DNA of 64,000 nt from Vandiemenella viatica. Taxonomy: Eukaryota > Arthropoda > Insecta > Orthoptera > Morabidae. The notes below the pieces were generated by a model. It did not search any database, was not told where the DNA came from, and worked only from the letters and a program-made list of their open reading frames with translations. Positions 53,970 to 64,000 of this stretch are shown piece after piece (the first letter of the stretch is position 1; the number at the start of each line of letters is the position of its first letter). The position numbers were made by a program, and so were the translations under genes. The DNA is taken from assembly GCA_031002005.1 (NCBI GenBank), contig CM061919.1:20593687-20657686 (forward strand), in the 5' to 3' direction.

Positions 53970-54960
53970 ATTGATTGATGGCTTTAGCCAAAGGCTGTTA
54001 CAGCCAATAGCATCCTACAATACATTCGACTGATTTAGAGATATTGCATCAGAGAAGTTATGTCAGTTCTATTTAGACCATCTTCTAGCACTTGTTTTCT
54101 CACTGATTGATGTTGCATGCAGCATGGCATGAAGCGATAAATATCCTCTACAGCATCACAAGATGGGCATATCGGCAAATTCACCAACCGCATGACGTAT
54201 TTTTTGTCACGTAATAAAGTGTGTCCTGTCCTACGTCTGTTCATTAAAGTGATTTCGTTCCTGTTCAGCTCTAGTTGAACGTACCATAGCTTGCTTACGA
54301 TGTTGTTGCAGGTGGCTCGATACCAAAGTCTCTTTCCTTGGCAGTCGGCAAGACATCTCTTTTCCCATTCTGTCTTAACAATTTTGGTGAAATGGCCTTG
54401 AAGTCTGCGCAGGGTATGAAATGTTTTCTGTTTCTGCAGCAGTAAGTTAAAGACGCGCTCTTCTGTCTGCTGCCTCATTTCCCATCACCGGTACCCACTG
54501 GAACTGTACTTGTATTCCTTTTGCCGGTAACTTCTGAAGTCTGGCTATGTCACAAACCAAATAGTTTCGGCATCTTCCTTTTGACAATTCCATGATTGCC
54601 TTAAAACACTTCTAGAATCTGTACAGATCACTTCATTTGATTGAGCCGTCGAATGAATGTATTGCAGCGATTTTAGAATGGCATGAAGCTCTGAGGAGAA
54701 CGTCGAAAAATGCGTAGGTAACCTGTAAGCTTCGTGAACGCAGCGACCAGGGTCTACAAATGCAGCATTGAAAACTTTTCTTTATTGCCTTTGAATCGTC
54801 TGTATAAATTTTGTGCCACTCCTTACATCTCGAGTTCAGTGATTCTAGTGTGAGGCACTTCTGTTCCTCCTCACTGTGACCTTTTTTCACTAATCGGTAA
54901 GTCGTAAGGTAAATGTGAACTAGAGGGGGTAGGTCTGACCTTAAACGAACAATTCTTGTA
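53970..54960 (-). pseudogene. LINE F: RNase H and C-terminal end of a jockey/I/R1-type ORF2
   Basis: On the minus strand an RNase H domain shows KIYTDDSK (first catalytic Asp), TFSSELHAILKSLQYIHS (Glu) and ICTDSRSVLR (Asp), from about 54830 to 54590. Frameshifts lie near 54790 and elsewhere. The C-terminal region (54478-54035) is open, with RRRTGHTLLRDKKYVMRLVN and CPSCDAVEDIYRF, the family's Cys-His block with its usual His replaced. The 3' UTR ends ...GCCTTTGGCTAAAGCCATCA followed by ATCAATAAAAAAATA near 53970. RNase H in ORF2 marks I/R1/jockey-related clades, unlike LINEs C and D. 5'-truncated and dead. Confidence 0.85.
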
Positions 54961-55745
54961 TATTTATTTACATATATATGGTATTTCGGCTATAACGATT
55001 TGTATGAAATTTCATATTTAGATAACGTTTTGCTTTTCAAGTTTATATAAATAGCTGTGTTCCCTGCAAAAACGCGAGTTTACAAAAACGAACAATTATT
55101 GTATTTAGTTTTTCCGAAACGGCTCTAACACCATCGCGTAGAAGATTCAGGTACCAGTATGCCTACTGATGTTAGTTAAGTTTCTCTTTAACTAGAGTAA
55201 GAAACTCATATCTTTAAACGAACCGGAATAGTATCGTGGTCAGTGACCGAATGGTTATATAATAAAGTGGAAATAAGTAAATACAAGTATATTTATTAAT
55301 GAAAGATATTTTATTTTGAAGAGTAGTAATAAATATCACTTTTATTGTAAATAGTTGTTATCATTAATTGTAAAATATTTAAAAAGTAGGTATTTAAAAA
55401 ATGGATATTGGCTTTTTTGAAGTGATAACTTCCACAGGCGCGTTACGCTGTTTGGGCAGAGATAACTCCATGAGTTCGCAAGAAGCAACCTGTTGTGCGT
55501 ATGATATGCGCGATTGCTCGCAGAACGCTTTTCACAAACTCTTTATGCGAACACACAGTTTTTATCCGATTTTGATGGAATTTTGCATAAGTATACATTT
55601 AAAAAAATTGAAAAAACACTCTTAACGTTTCATTTACAGAAACCTAAACCCTCTCCTCCCCTTAATTTCTGTCACCGTTGTTCATACAAACCTACAGTTT
55701 TTATCCGATTCTGATAGTAGTTAACACACATATATTTCAAAACAA
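54961..55745. other. Intergenic, nothing firmly recognised
   Basis: TTTTTATCCGATTTTGATGG (55558) and TTTTTATCCGATTCTGATAG (55698) form a short direct repeat. The segment near 55330-55420 loosely resembles 56350-56470. No gene was seen. Confidence 0.4.
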
Positions 55746-55749
55746 AGCG

Positions 55750-55795
55750 GTATAGTAGCTCAGTGGTTAGGGCGCTTACTTCCGAAAGTAAGAAT
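55750..55795 (+). repeat. tRNA-like head fragment
   Basis: TAGTAGCTCAGTGGTTAGGG with CGCTTACTTCCGAAAGTAAG resembles the D arm and anticodon arm of a tRNA, but no T arm follows. A truncated SINE head is likely. Confidence 0.5.
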
Positions 55796-55908
55796 TTTTG
55801 GGAGTTTTATTTAATTACATGATAGATTTTTAGTTTTTGAATTGACGCGTTGGGTGATTTTTGAATGAGTGAAATGTTATGAGTTCGCATTGCCGACATG
55901 CTAATGTT

Positions 55909-56120
55909 GCGGTCTGGTGGCTCAGTGATTTAAGTGACTGACTGGTGAACGAAAGGTCCCCGGCTCGAATCTCTGTCTCGGCTGGTATTTTCATAGACCA
56001 TTAAACCGACCTTCAGGTCTTCCTGTGTAATTTGAAATACGCCAGAATGCTTCGGTTGTTCGGATTTCACGTTAAACTATAGATCTCTTGTACTAGTAGC
56101 ACGAACGTGTTAGGTTAAGA
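55909..56120 (+). repeat. SINE4 copy with full tRNA-like head
   Basis: GCGGTCTGGTGGCTCAGTGA (box A), GGCTCGAATCT (box B, about 55962) and CTGTCTCGGCTGGTATTTTC, then TTAAACCGACCTTCAGGTCT and CCAGAATGCTTCGGTTGTTC. This order matches the minus-strand copy at 16166-16337 and defines the family. Confidence 0.75.
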
Positions 56121-57001
56121 TGGCTAAGACAGGGGCGGAAAACGCAGCCACTAGAAATTATTGCTACTTACTATATGTGTAGCTATAAGTATTAAATGTT
56201 GGCGTATGATATTCACAGTTTTAAGTTTTCACTTTTGTCGGTAGTCCCAAATGATTGAAATTGATTTTTTTTTTTCAAACTTCTTTATAATGAGATCATC
56301 GTTTACTTCTATTCCGGATGTGTCTTTAACAAAAACATGAATATAACTGAATTGTAATAAGTCGTTATCATTGAATACTACATGTTTAACTGTAAGAACA
56401 TATAAAAAGGAGATATTTAAAGAATAGCTATTGGCTTTGTCGGATGTGATTTTTTTAAACTTCTTTACTTTATAAAACTTCTTTGAAAACGATATTAGCA
56501 GTTGTAATGTGATTATCCTTTACTTTTTTACCATATGTGCCTTTAACATAAATATTGCTGAACCTACAATCTCGTGGTCCATACGAAAAAAAGGGTATGG
56601 TAAATACAATGAAGCGCTTCGAAGCGTCTGACCTAGTGCTTTACTAACGGTTACTTTTACTGTGAATTGTTTTCTTTATCATTTGGAAAGCCACGGTTGG
56701 ATCAGAAGGTGTGAGGTTAAGGTAAGGTATGAGCATAGTTTTATCGGAGTAAATGAATGTATCACTGATGATGTACTCGTCTATGTGAATTACCACTAAT
56801 CATCCACCATTAATTAATCACTGATTAGCATTAAGATTTCTATTTAATGGTAGCAATTTTCCTTTAAAAGGAATTTATGAGGTGGCAAAAGGGACGATGT
56901 CGACAAAGGCTCTAGCGATTTGTATGAAATTAAGTTTCAGGTACTCTTAAGTCTTTAATTACGTTTCTCTTTTGTTAGAGCAAGGAACTGTGAGCTTCAA
57001 A
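56121..57001. other. Upstream of the Helitron Rep relic, nothing recognised
   Basis: AT-rich. Parts near 56900-56990 resemble 55120-55210 (ACTAGAGTAAGAAACTC-like). This may be Helitron non-coding sequence. Confidence 0.4.
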
Positions 57002-58225
57002 ATGCCTAGGAAGCCATTAGAAGAATCTTTTAACATCATTCAAACTTCACGCAACTGAAATTCTTCTCCAAAATCGACCTAACCAGGTTTTTATTCAAGA
57101 AATGCTGTCATTAGCTCCACCCACACGTGCTGCTAAGGTAAGATGCTTACAAAACCTGTCTACAATAATAAGCGAAATCTGGTTCTATAATTTAAATGTT
57201 CAACAAGAGCGTAAGTAACGACATGTGGCCAGTGAAAGTGTCGAACAAATTGAGCAATGTTTGGAAGATCTCCGACGACGTGCTTCACAACGCGTGGACA
57301 GTGTAGGTAACGAACAACGAGAGCACCGATTAGAAGAACAAAGTCATCGAGACACAAGATGCCGCAGAGCTTTAGAAATGAAGCATTTAACAATATATAA
57401 ATGCGTCGTTAGTGCAGATGTGCCATATCATACCATAGGACCAATCGAAGTTTTGTGTAACCATTGTGGTGCATTGCATTTTCCTCAGGAAATTCTTTTG
57501 GCGACTGTTGTTTGCATGGACGCATTTTAATGGAGCCATCACAATTTTTAAATGAATTAGTCTATTTTTAAACTGTAACCCACATTCTGAAGAATTTCAC
57601 ATAAACGCATCTTTCTATGTGGAAGATGTCATAACAATTGTTTGCGGAAAAGTATGTCATAAATATGACAGTTCATTCGAAGCAGAACAATTAAGGTGTC
57701 TTTGAGCGACCACAGTACTGCCAACTAAACTTTTTAGATCATGATTATGCTGTTAATGAAATAGTCAATCATCCTCTTAATACTGGAATTAGTACCTCAT
57801 TGATGATGTTATTGGAGTACATTATTCGAGCGCACAATTGTTATTTACAAGCATAAATAATGATGCGAGAAGTAAAGGAGGAAATTAATTGGCTAACTTC
57901 TGCCCAAGGAATACCTGCACCATACTTTAAACTTTTATGTAGATTGCCAAAGCAGGCTGAACGTAGAAGATTTAACATACTCTCCTGTAATGAGATTTGA
58001 GCAGTGTTTATACTAAATGTTGATCAAAGCTATCCAGATTACGAAATAATTGTTCATCACGTAATAAAAACATTATCCACTTAAAGAATATTAATAAATG
58101 AGTCGATCTAGTTACTTATCCACTATTTTACCCGGCTAGCATGAGTGGTTATAGTACCGATTTGCAGCTGTAAACGCCTTATGCTAGCCGCAGTCATACA
58201 GTCTTTCGTTCATTAAATTCTTAGT
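57002..58225 (+). pseudogene. Helitron Rep/helicase N-terminal part, decayed
   Basis: A possible start is ATG 57002 (PRKPLEESFNIIQTS). Clear landmarks begin at 57225: SVEQIEQCLEDLRRRASQRV and HRLEEQSHRDTRCRRALE, which are repeated charged helices, then IGPIEVLCNHCGALHFPQE, the Cys-rich block opening the Helitron helicase-like N domain. Beyond a stop come a decayed QLNFLDHDYAVNEIVNHPLN, REVKEEINWLTSAQGIPAPYF and KQAERRRFN (57720-57990), and VDLVTYPLFYP (about 58105). These match the conserved N-terminal order in Helitron Reps, which drive rolling-circle transposition. It has several stops and shifts. It is interrupted by LINE C copy 3 and resumes at 59893. Confidence 0.85.
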
Positions 58226-59892
58226 GGAAGCATCTACATCTACATACAGTATATACTCAGCAAATCAAAAAATTGTGGGTGGCATAGGGTGCTCAGCACA
58301 ACTCTAATCTGTTTGTTGTGCATTCCAATCCCTAATGGTTCGAGGAAAAAAGAATTCATATAATAATCAGTGTGGCACTTTTTTCGCTAATATTTCCTGT
58401 CATTCCGGCTCAAATACGTCACTACACACGTAAGAGAAAGTGGGAGTACACATGGTTACCAATAAGTTTAAGCGAAACGTGCGTCGTCTATCTACCTGAG
58501 ACTCCCAGCCTAGTCTACTAATCAGTTTTGTGACGCTTTCATAAGGACTGTAGCAAGCGGTCACGAATCGAGTGGCTCTTACCTAAACTTTCTCTATACT
58601 TCCGATCAACCCTTTACGAAACGGATCCCTGATGTCACAACAATAGTCCAAATGTGGACGCACAAGAGAGTTGTACGCTATCTCTTTTGTTTTTTCATTA
58701 CAATTGTTTCAAGATTCGACCTATGAATCGCAGCTTAGAATTTGCTCTACCTACTAACGAATTAATGGGTATGTCCCATTTCTTGTTCCTTTGTACTGTT
58801 ACTCTCAAATATTACATAGAATCGACCATATCAATAACTGTATTGTTTATCTCGTATTTCTGAACCATTGGATTCTTTTTGTTAGTTATGATCACTGTCT
58901 TGCACTTGTTACAATTTAGACTAAGTTGCCACTCAGCGCACTATGCCAAAATAACATACAGATCAGGCTGAATTTCTAAGCAATCGGCCAAATTCCTTAA
59001 TTCCTTATAAATAACCACATCATCAGCAAACAATCTAAAATTGCATCTCACTTTGTCTCCGAGATCATTTATAAAAATTAAGAAAAGAAGTAGTCCTATT
59101 ACACTTCCTTGAGGTACACCCGATGTGACATCTAGATTAGAAGATCTTTGTCCTTCAACGACGACATACTGCGACCGACCAGTTAGAAAATCCTTTATCC
59201 ATTCACAAAGCTGATCCGACATACCGCACGCTCGAAGCTTCGCTAAAAGGCGGTTATGTGGCACACAGTCAATGGCTTTCTGAAAATCTAAAAAAATTGC
59301 ATCTACTTGTGAACCTGCATCAATAACTTTCATTACGTCGTGTGTAAATAGGGCCAGCTGTGTTTCACATGATCTTTTCTTCCAAAATCCGTGTTGATTT
59401 GTTGTAAGCAAATTATTATCATCTAGAAAATTCATGATGCTCGAGCATATAATATGCTCAATAACCCTACTACAAACAGATGTTATAGATATGGGACGAT
59501 AGTTTCCAGGACCACTTCGATCACCTTTCTTTAAAATCGGAGTTACTTGCGCAATTTTCCAGTCTCAAGGTACTTTTCGCTCTTCTAATGATTTACTGAA
59601 TATATCAGACAGAAATGGTCCGATTTCCGCCGCATACTCTGAAAATACTCTTACTGGAATTCATTCCGGGCCTGGTGCTTGCCCACACTTTAGGAGCTCT
59701 AAATGCTTAATGATACCTGAAGTATCTATTCGTAATGATTCGAACATCATCTCGACACGTAAATGAATTTTTGAATACAGTATTTAATACGTTAGCTTTA
59801 ACGCGACTTTCATTAACCTCGGAACCTTCACGAATTAGTGCTAGAATATTGCTGTTGGTACAATTGAATTTTCGTACATACGACCAAAGCAC
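58226..59892 (-). mobile_element. LINE C copy 3, minus strand, inserted in Helitron Rep
   Basis: The 3' tail CATCTACATCTACATACAGT (plus strand, 58232) is the reverse of the TGTAGATG terminus. The RT part NQHGFWKKRSCETQLALF, DAIFLDFQKAIDCVPHNRLL, TSGVPQGSVIG and FRLFADDVVIYKE (59435-58941) is open. The 5' part reaches WSYVRKFNCTNSNI near 59890, so it is truncated slightly upstream of the RT. C-terminal parts (58230-58900) are decayed. In this copy the PQGSVIG motif is intact, unlike copy 1; the KAFD motif is KAID here. Confidence 0.9.
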
Positions 59893-60488
59893 CATCAAGA
59901 GAAGGACGTGATGTTCGACAAATTCCATTTAATGCACTTCATTTCGGTGGCAAGTTATTTCAACAACATTCGTGTAGAACGTAACATTATTCAGCCGATA
60001 AAGTATAATCAAAATAAGATTTTCTAAGAAAAAACTAGGGGAGTAACCCGTTTCTTTAATGATCTGGCCAAAAAAAATGTAATAGTTGGTGAAAATATTA
60101 TTTTACCTTTCTCGTTTCCTAGTTCGACAAGAAATTTGAAGATGCAATGACAGTTGTTCGACGGCTAGCATTACCTGATTTCTTTAGTACTATGACATTG
60201 AATCCCAACTGGCCAGAAATATTACACGCATTGAAATTAAGTTTAGATGACGGAAAAACCTTGGAGCAGCTTTCAATGAATCATCCTGATGTTGTAACTC
60301 CTGGAATTTTAGCAAATAACAGAAGATTTGCATAAAAACGATTTTTTTTTGAAAGGTACGGGCTTTTGTGTATATTATAGAATTTCAGAAAAGAGAATTA
60401 CAACATATTCATTTGCTTGTCATTACAACATCTGATGACAACATTCATCATCCAGAAGAACTAGATGACTTCATTCCATCTTAAATAT
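59893..60488 (+). pseudogene. Helitron Rep, HUH-nuclease part (continues 57002-58225)
   Basis: After LINE C the Rep resumes with REGRDVRQIPFNALHFGGKL (59897-59957). Next come IILPFSFPSSTRN (60092-60130), a frameshift, and DAMTVVRRLALPDFFSTMTL and NPNWPEILHAL (60143-60232). It then reaches IIEFQKRELQHIHLLVI (about 60380-60430), with the His-x-His (HIH) of the HUH nuclease that binds the catalytic metal. It ends near HPEELDDFI, before the catalytic tyrosines. A LINE D 3' end abuts at 60490. The helicase half is absent. Confidence 0.9.
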
Positions 60489-60555
60489 TCGGAAATCGGA
60501 TAGGTGCAATGCACCCACTTTTAGTGAATCGCGGAATAATAATAATAATAACAAT
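60489..60555 (+). repeat. LINE D 3' end fragment with (TAA)n tail
   Basis: GGATAGGTGCAATGCACCCA, TTTTAGTGAATCGCGGAATA and an AATAAT repeat. It is the same 3' end as LINE D at 49285-49345, here only about 45 bp plus tail: an extreme 5' truncation. Confidence 0.8.
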
Positions 60556-62690
60556 AAATGGGAAAAAGAACCTGCGGGAAACCGCGAAAAATATGATACC
60601 TCTTCACAAAAAATCAAAGCACCCTTGGTGGAATAAGGAATGTGAGAAAAAAGAGAAAAAAGTTATTTCAAAATTACAATTGCAACAAATCTGAAGAAAC
60701 ACACAATAAATTTCGCAAACAAACATCCAAGACTTTAAGACAAAAGAAACTAAAATATGTCAACGATCAACTACAGACAATCGAAGACAACTTTAAAAAT
60801 TACAATACACGTGATTTCTACAAAAACCTCGCGAACCAAATCAAAGGGTACTCACCACAGAGCCTATCTTTTAGAAAACGAAATGGTAAACTTGCCCTGA
60901 CAAATAAAAAACCTGTCAAGAGCTGGCCACTTATTTTTCACTGCTCTCAAATTGTCCGCAACCCAAAAAGAGGTTCCAGAAAATACAGTCTTTAATAACA
61001 ACAGAGAACTCATCACCACTCACTCAATAAGAAATTTATGCACATATAAAGAAACTTAAAAATAACAAAACATCAGGAGAAGATAAAATTGTAGCCAAAC
61101 TTTCAAAAAAATTAGATCCAATTTAACTCAAAGAAATTCCGCAAATAATCCAAAACATTTGGCAAACCGAAAAAAAAAACCCAGATGATTGGAAGATCGC
61201 TCTAATCCATCCACTACATACAAAAGGTAACAAATCAGATGAAAACAACTGTAGAGGGACCTCCCTCCTACCAGTCACGTACAAAATTCTTTATTCTGTA
61301 TTTTGAAGAGAACACAAGAGCTGTTAGATCCTAAATTAGGAGAATATCAAGCAGGATTCTGACCAAACAAGTCGTGCCCTGAACAAATTTTCAACCTCAA
61401 CACCATAATCAAAATGCGAGCACTCAGACAAAACCCCTAGCATGCACATTTATGGATTTCAGAAAGGCATACGACTTAATAGACAGGCCTTTACTATTCC
61501 AAATTTTAGAAGAATGGGGATTAGATCCAAAAACTCGAGAACTCATAAAACAAACACTAATTGGCACTAAATCTAAAGTAAAATTCATGGGAGAAATTTC
61601 AGAACCCTTTGACATTCAAACAGGTGTGAGACAAGGCGACAGGCTCTCTCCTCTTCTGTTCAACGTCGTTCTAGACAAGGTTATGGAAGAATTGGAGAAA
61701 TAACTCAAGAAATGAAGTGTTGAAAGCCAATTCCACTTGGCTTTCCCAAAAACAACCTCTACATACCATACCTAGCTTTTGCGGATGATTTGGCGATACT
61801 ACCAGAAAATGAAGTGACTGCCATCAAACAGCTTGAGACACTCAAAGAATGTGCAGAAAATGTAGGGTTACAAATCTCATTCGAGAAAACTGAATTTATA
61901 TGTTCAAAGACAGAAATAGCAAGTTTGAGAACAAAATACGGGAAAATCAACAGGGTCCTATACTTTAAATACCTCGAAGAATTCATCGAATCGGCAGGCC
62001 TTGAGAAAATCTCACAGCAGAATCACCTCCAGAAAGTAAAAAAACGTTAGGGTTAGTGAAAAATCTCTACAACAAAACATCCATGTCAAGACAGACCAAA
62101 ATTCGGCACTACAACACAGTCTGAAAACCAATAGTCCTTTATGCAAGTGAAACGTTAACATTTAACAGAAAACATGAAGAAATAAAAAAAAGTAGAGAGA
62201 AAAATCATTAGAAAAATTCTATGAGCAAGACTCACTAAAGATGGTTACAAACTACAATCAATCAAAACAACAGAAACATTTTCAAACCTTGAAATTGACA
62301 TCAAGAAATGGCGAATGAAATTCTTTGGTCACCTTAAGAGGTTACCAGAAAATCGCTTGACCAAAAAGATAATAGATTATGTAACTTCACTTAAAAAACC
62401 AACACCTTGGCTGAATGAAATACGGATGGATCTAAACAGTACAAACATAGGAGCACAGACATCTTAGAAAGAGACATCTTCAGACACAAAACAGACAAAT
62501 GGGAAGTTATTACTGAGCAACCAAAACAAACAAAAATACCGAACAAAGTGGTCGGAAGAATGCAAAAGCGCTTTCTCGAAAAGAATGAAAGCCTATTGGA
62601 ACAACAAGAAGAAGTCAAAGAAAACTTGATTGGGATATTTGCTTAAAGTCTTTCATTTATTGGGAGACTTCACCAATAATAATAATAATA
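60556..62690 (+). mobile_element. LINE E, RTE-like retrotransposon, 5'-truncated
   Basis: Begins after the (TAA)n tail of LINE D, in the Lys-rich linker that follows the endonuclease (HPWWNKECEKKEKK), and runs to a 3' end of (AAT)n repeats at 62675-62690. The RT and tail layout resemble RTE-type elements. It is inserted in, or indistinguishable from, a TAA microsatellite, so the target duplication is hidden. Confidence 0.8.
60570..62645 (+). pseudogene. LINE E ORF2, RTE-like reverse transcriptase, many breaks
   Basis: Linker KNYNTRDFYKNLANQIKGYS (60807-60866). The first RT motifs are decayed (a DDWKIALIHPLH equivalent near 61180 and LLPVTYKIL near 61270). Then come FMDFRKAYDLIDRPLLFQIL (61449-61510), TGVRQGDRLSPLLFNVVLDK (61620-61680) and the catalytic FADDLAILPEN (about 61780-61810) in another frame. 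Downstream come decayed IVLYASETL (about 62130), a WRMKFFGHLKRLPE block (62310-62355) and a basic C-terminus. RQGD rather than PQGS, and the 'FFGH..R' C-terminal signature, separate it from the CR1-like families here. At least four frameshifts and stops are present. Confidence 0.85.
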
Positions 62691-64000
62691 AAATGCAGAA
62701 ATCAGGATACATAAGGAAATTTAAAAAAGTCGATTCGACTCTTCTAAATACTTCCAGGAAGTATTACATCTGTAGTAAATGATGGAAAACCAAATTACCG
62801 AAAATGCCGCAAACTGCAGTTGGACCCTCACAGTTCTCAATTTTCACAATTTTCACAGGTACAAGCTGTTTCTCGCAAGGATATAAATGGTTACCGTATA
62901 AAACGACGCAATCTTCATGTAACCCCCTACAATGTATATTTATTGAAGAAACTAGTGATCCGGCCAGGCTTCGCAAGGGTGGGATCGAAATCTATATAAA
63001 TGAGAAAGTTTGAATGTACTATCTGCCTCAATCACGCCTTAATTGCTCAACAGATTAAAATGAAAGTTGGAACGAAGTTACTAAATTGTGTGATTGGTAA
63101 CATGGGATAGATTTTATCCCACAAAAACTAATGGTTCTTTAAGAAATTGTAATTATTAATTCGCAATGAACAATGAGTTTCTTACTCCGTAGACGGCAGT
63201 GCCACGTTTCCTATTTACTTTTTACGTATGAGTCGCAAACATTGCTTTTCAGAAATAAAAGCAAGAAATCTCTGATAAATGCATGTGTGTGTTTAGTTTA
63301 AAAGCACTAAAACTGATGCATTTGATAAAAAATAATTCGGGAGCTGAAAATTAAAATCTGAACTTAACCTTAAAACTTTTTAAAATCGTAAGTTCACAAA
63401 GAAATGTCTTCAGTTGCGTACATGTAATACTATGACACCTAAGGTAAAAAATCAAACCTTGAAAAAATATAAAATGCTGAGAGTATACCAGCACAAAACT
63501 TGGTTAACTAAAAGCGCTAAAGTGGTCGTGCGCGTAATTGTATTTGTATGTTCATGACAAATGTGAAACGTTTTCGATTCCACCTTGGTTCAGTTTATAT
63601 CTTAAGTATCTTCTTTTTTGCTACCATATAATCTCTGTAACATTACAAATTGTGTTTACCAAAATTTAAAGTTCCTATTCCCCTTTTTTATTTTTCCTTC
63701 GAATTTTTGTAGAAATGAATACAAACAGTAGCGAATGATTAACAAAACAGTGCATTTTATTTAATTCTGCATATACCTATTAAATCCTTCACTTAAAACG
63801 AATGTATTTAATGGCCTAAGGTAAAAGTAACTTTTCGTTTACCCTCACCCTTCTGTTATCACAGTCCTCAAAAGAAACAACGCTTTAGGCTCAACACACA
63901 CACTATCACTACTCTGCGTACCATTCGTGCAGTGGACACAATGTTGTCTGTCATCTAATCAATGTTAATTCATCCACTCCAGCATGTGTTTGACAGCATA
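62691..64000. other. Terminal stretch, nothing recognised except a start-motif repeat
   Basis: No gene seen; the frames at 62764-62976 and 62804-63013 have no family features. AACTAGTGATCCGGCCAGGC with TTCGCAAGGG (62948-62980) followed by ATCTATATAAATGAGAAAGT resembles the start and end motifs of repeats W and X, read across a junction. Confidence 0.5.

Overview
The window is a repeat-dense stretch of an animal nuclear genome, most likely an insect. It is AT-rich, has long stretches with no reading frame, and is packed with decayed non-LTR retrotransposons (LINEs), tRNA-derived SINEs, hAT-type DNA elements, Helitron and Polinton/Maverick relics and one solo LTR. The abundant SINE (box B, then a conserved segment reading roughly TTTTCCATGGTTTCC) and the CR1-type LINEs ending in TGTAGA repeats remind me of polyneopteran insects such as orthopterans, stick insects or cockroaches. 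That taxon guess is inference. I see no complete host gene. The only candidate host coding sequence is one 203-bp coiled-coil exon with good splice sites at 53049-53251 (minus).

Layout. 1-8000: AT-rich unique sequence with small repeats, a broken LINE tail (4530-5375) and two Polinton genes, a packaging ATPase (minus) and a phospholipase-A2-like minor capsid protein (plus). 8000-16340: SINEs, a diverged ~170-bp tandem array (8740-10065), a gutted CR1-like LINE (10070-12240, minus) and repeat family X, which carries a tRNA-like segment. 16338-26797: the centrepiece, a three-level nest. A Tx1/L1-like LINE (A, minus) with ORF1 and ORF2 was split by a jockey-like LINE (B, plus; 10-bp target duplication), and B was split by a 5'-truncated CR1-like LINE (C, plus). 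LINE A itself sits in a copy of repeat X, so the full stack is four deep.

26800-42290: the rest of repeat X, a hAT-like element with a SINE inside (27559-29380), a decayed Polinton DNA polymerase B fragment (29545-30235), and a 2.6-kb inverted repeat (30234-32889 against 38399-41026). The 5.5-kb loop of that inverted repeat holds a hAT element that contains another hAT MITE. 42290-50110: repeat Y broken by a second LINE C and a SINE, an LTR-element gag relic broken by a hAT MITE with a perfect 8-bp target duplication, CR1-like LINE D with only in-frame stops, a 337-bp solo LTR, and a second copy of Y. 50105-64000: Helitron helicase debris, SINEs, the candidate exon, the RNase H end of LINE F, a Helitron Rep gene split by a third LINE C, an RTE-like LINE E, and 1.3 kb of featureless sequence.

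The window is best read as a stratified transposon graveyard rather than a pathway. Insertions inside insertions give the order of events, and several joins are exact at base level. All coding elements carry stops or frameshifts, so none looks autonomous. tRNA, rRNA and CRISPR features were looked for and none is supported beyond tRNA-like SINE heads.
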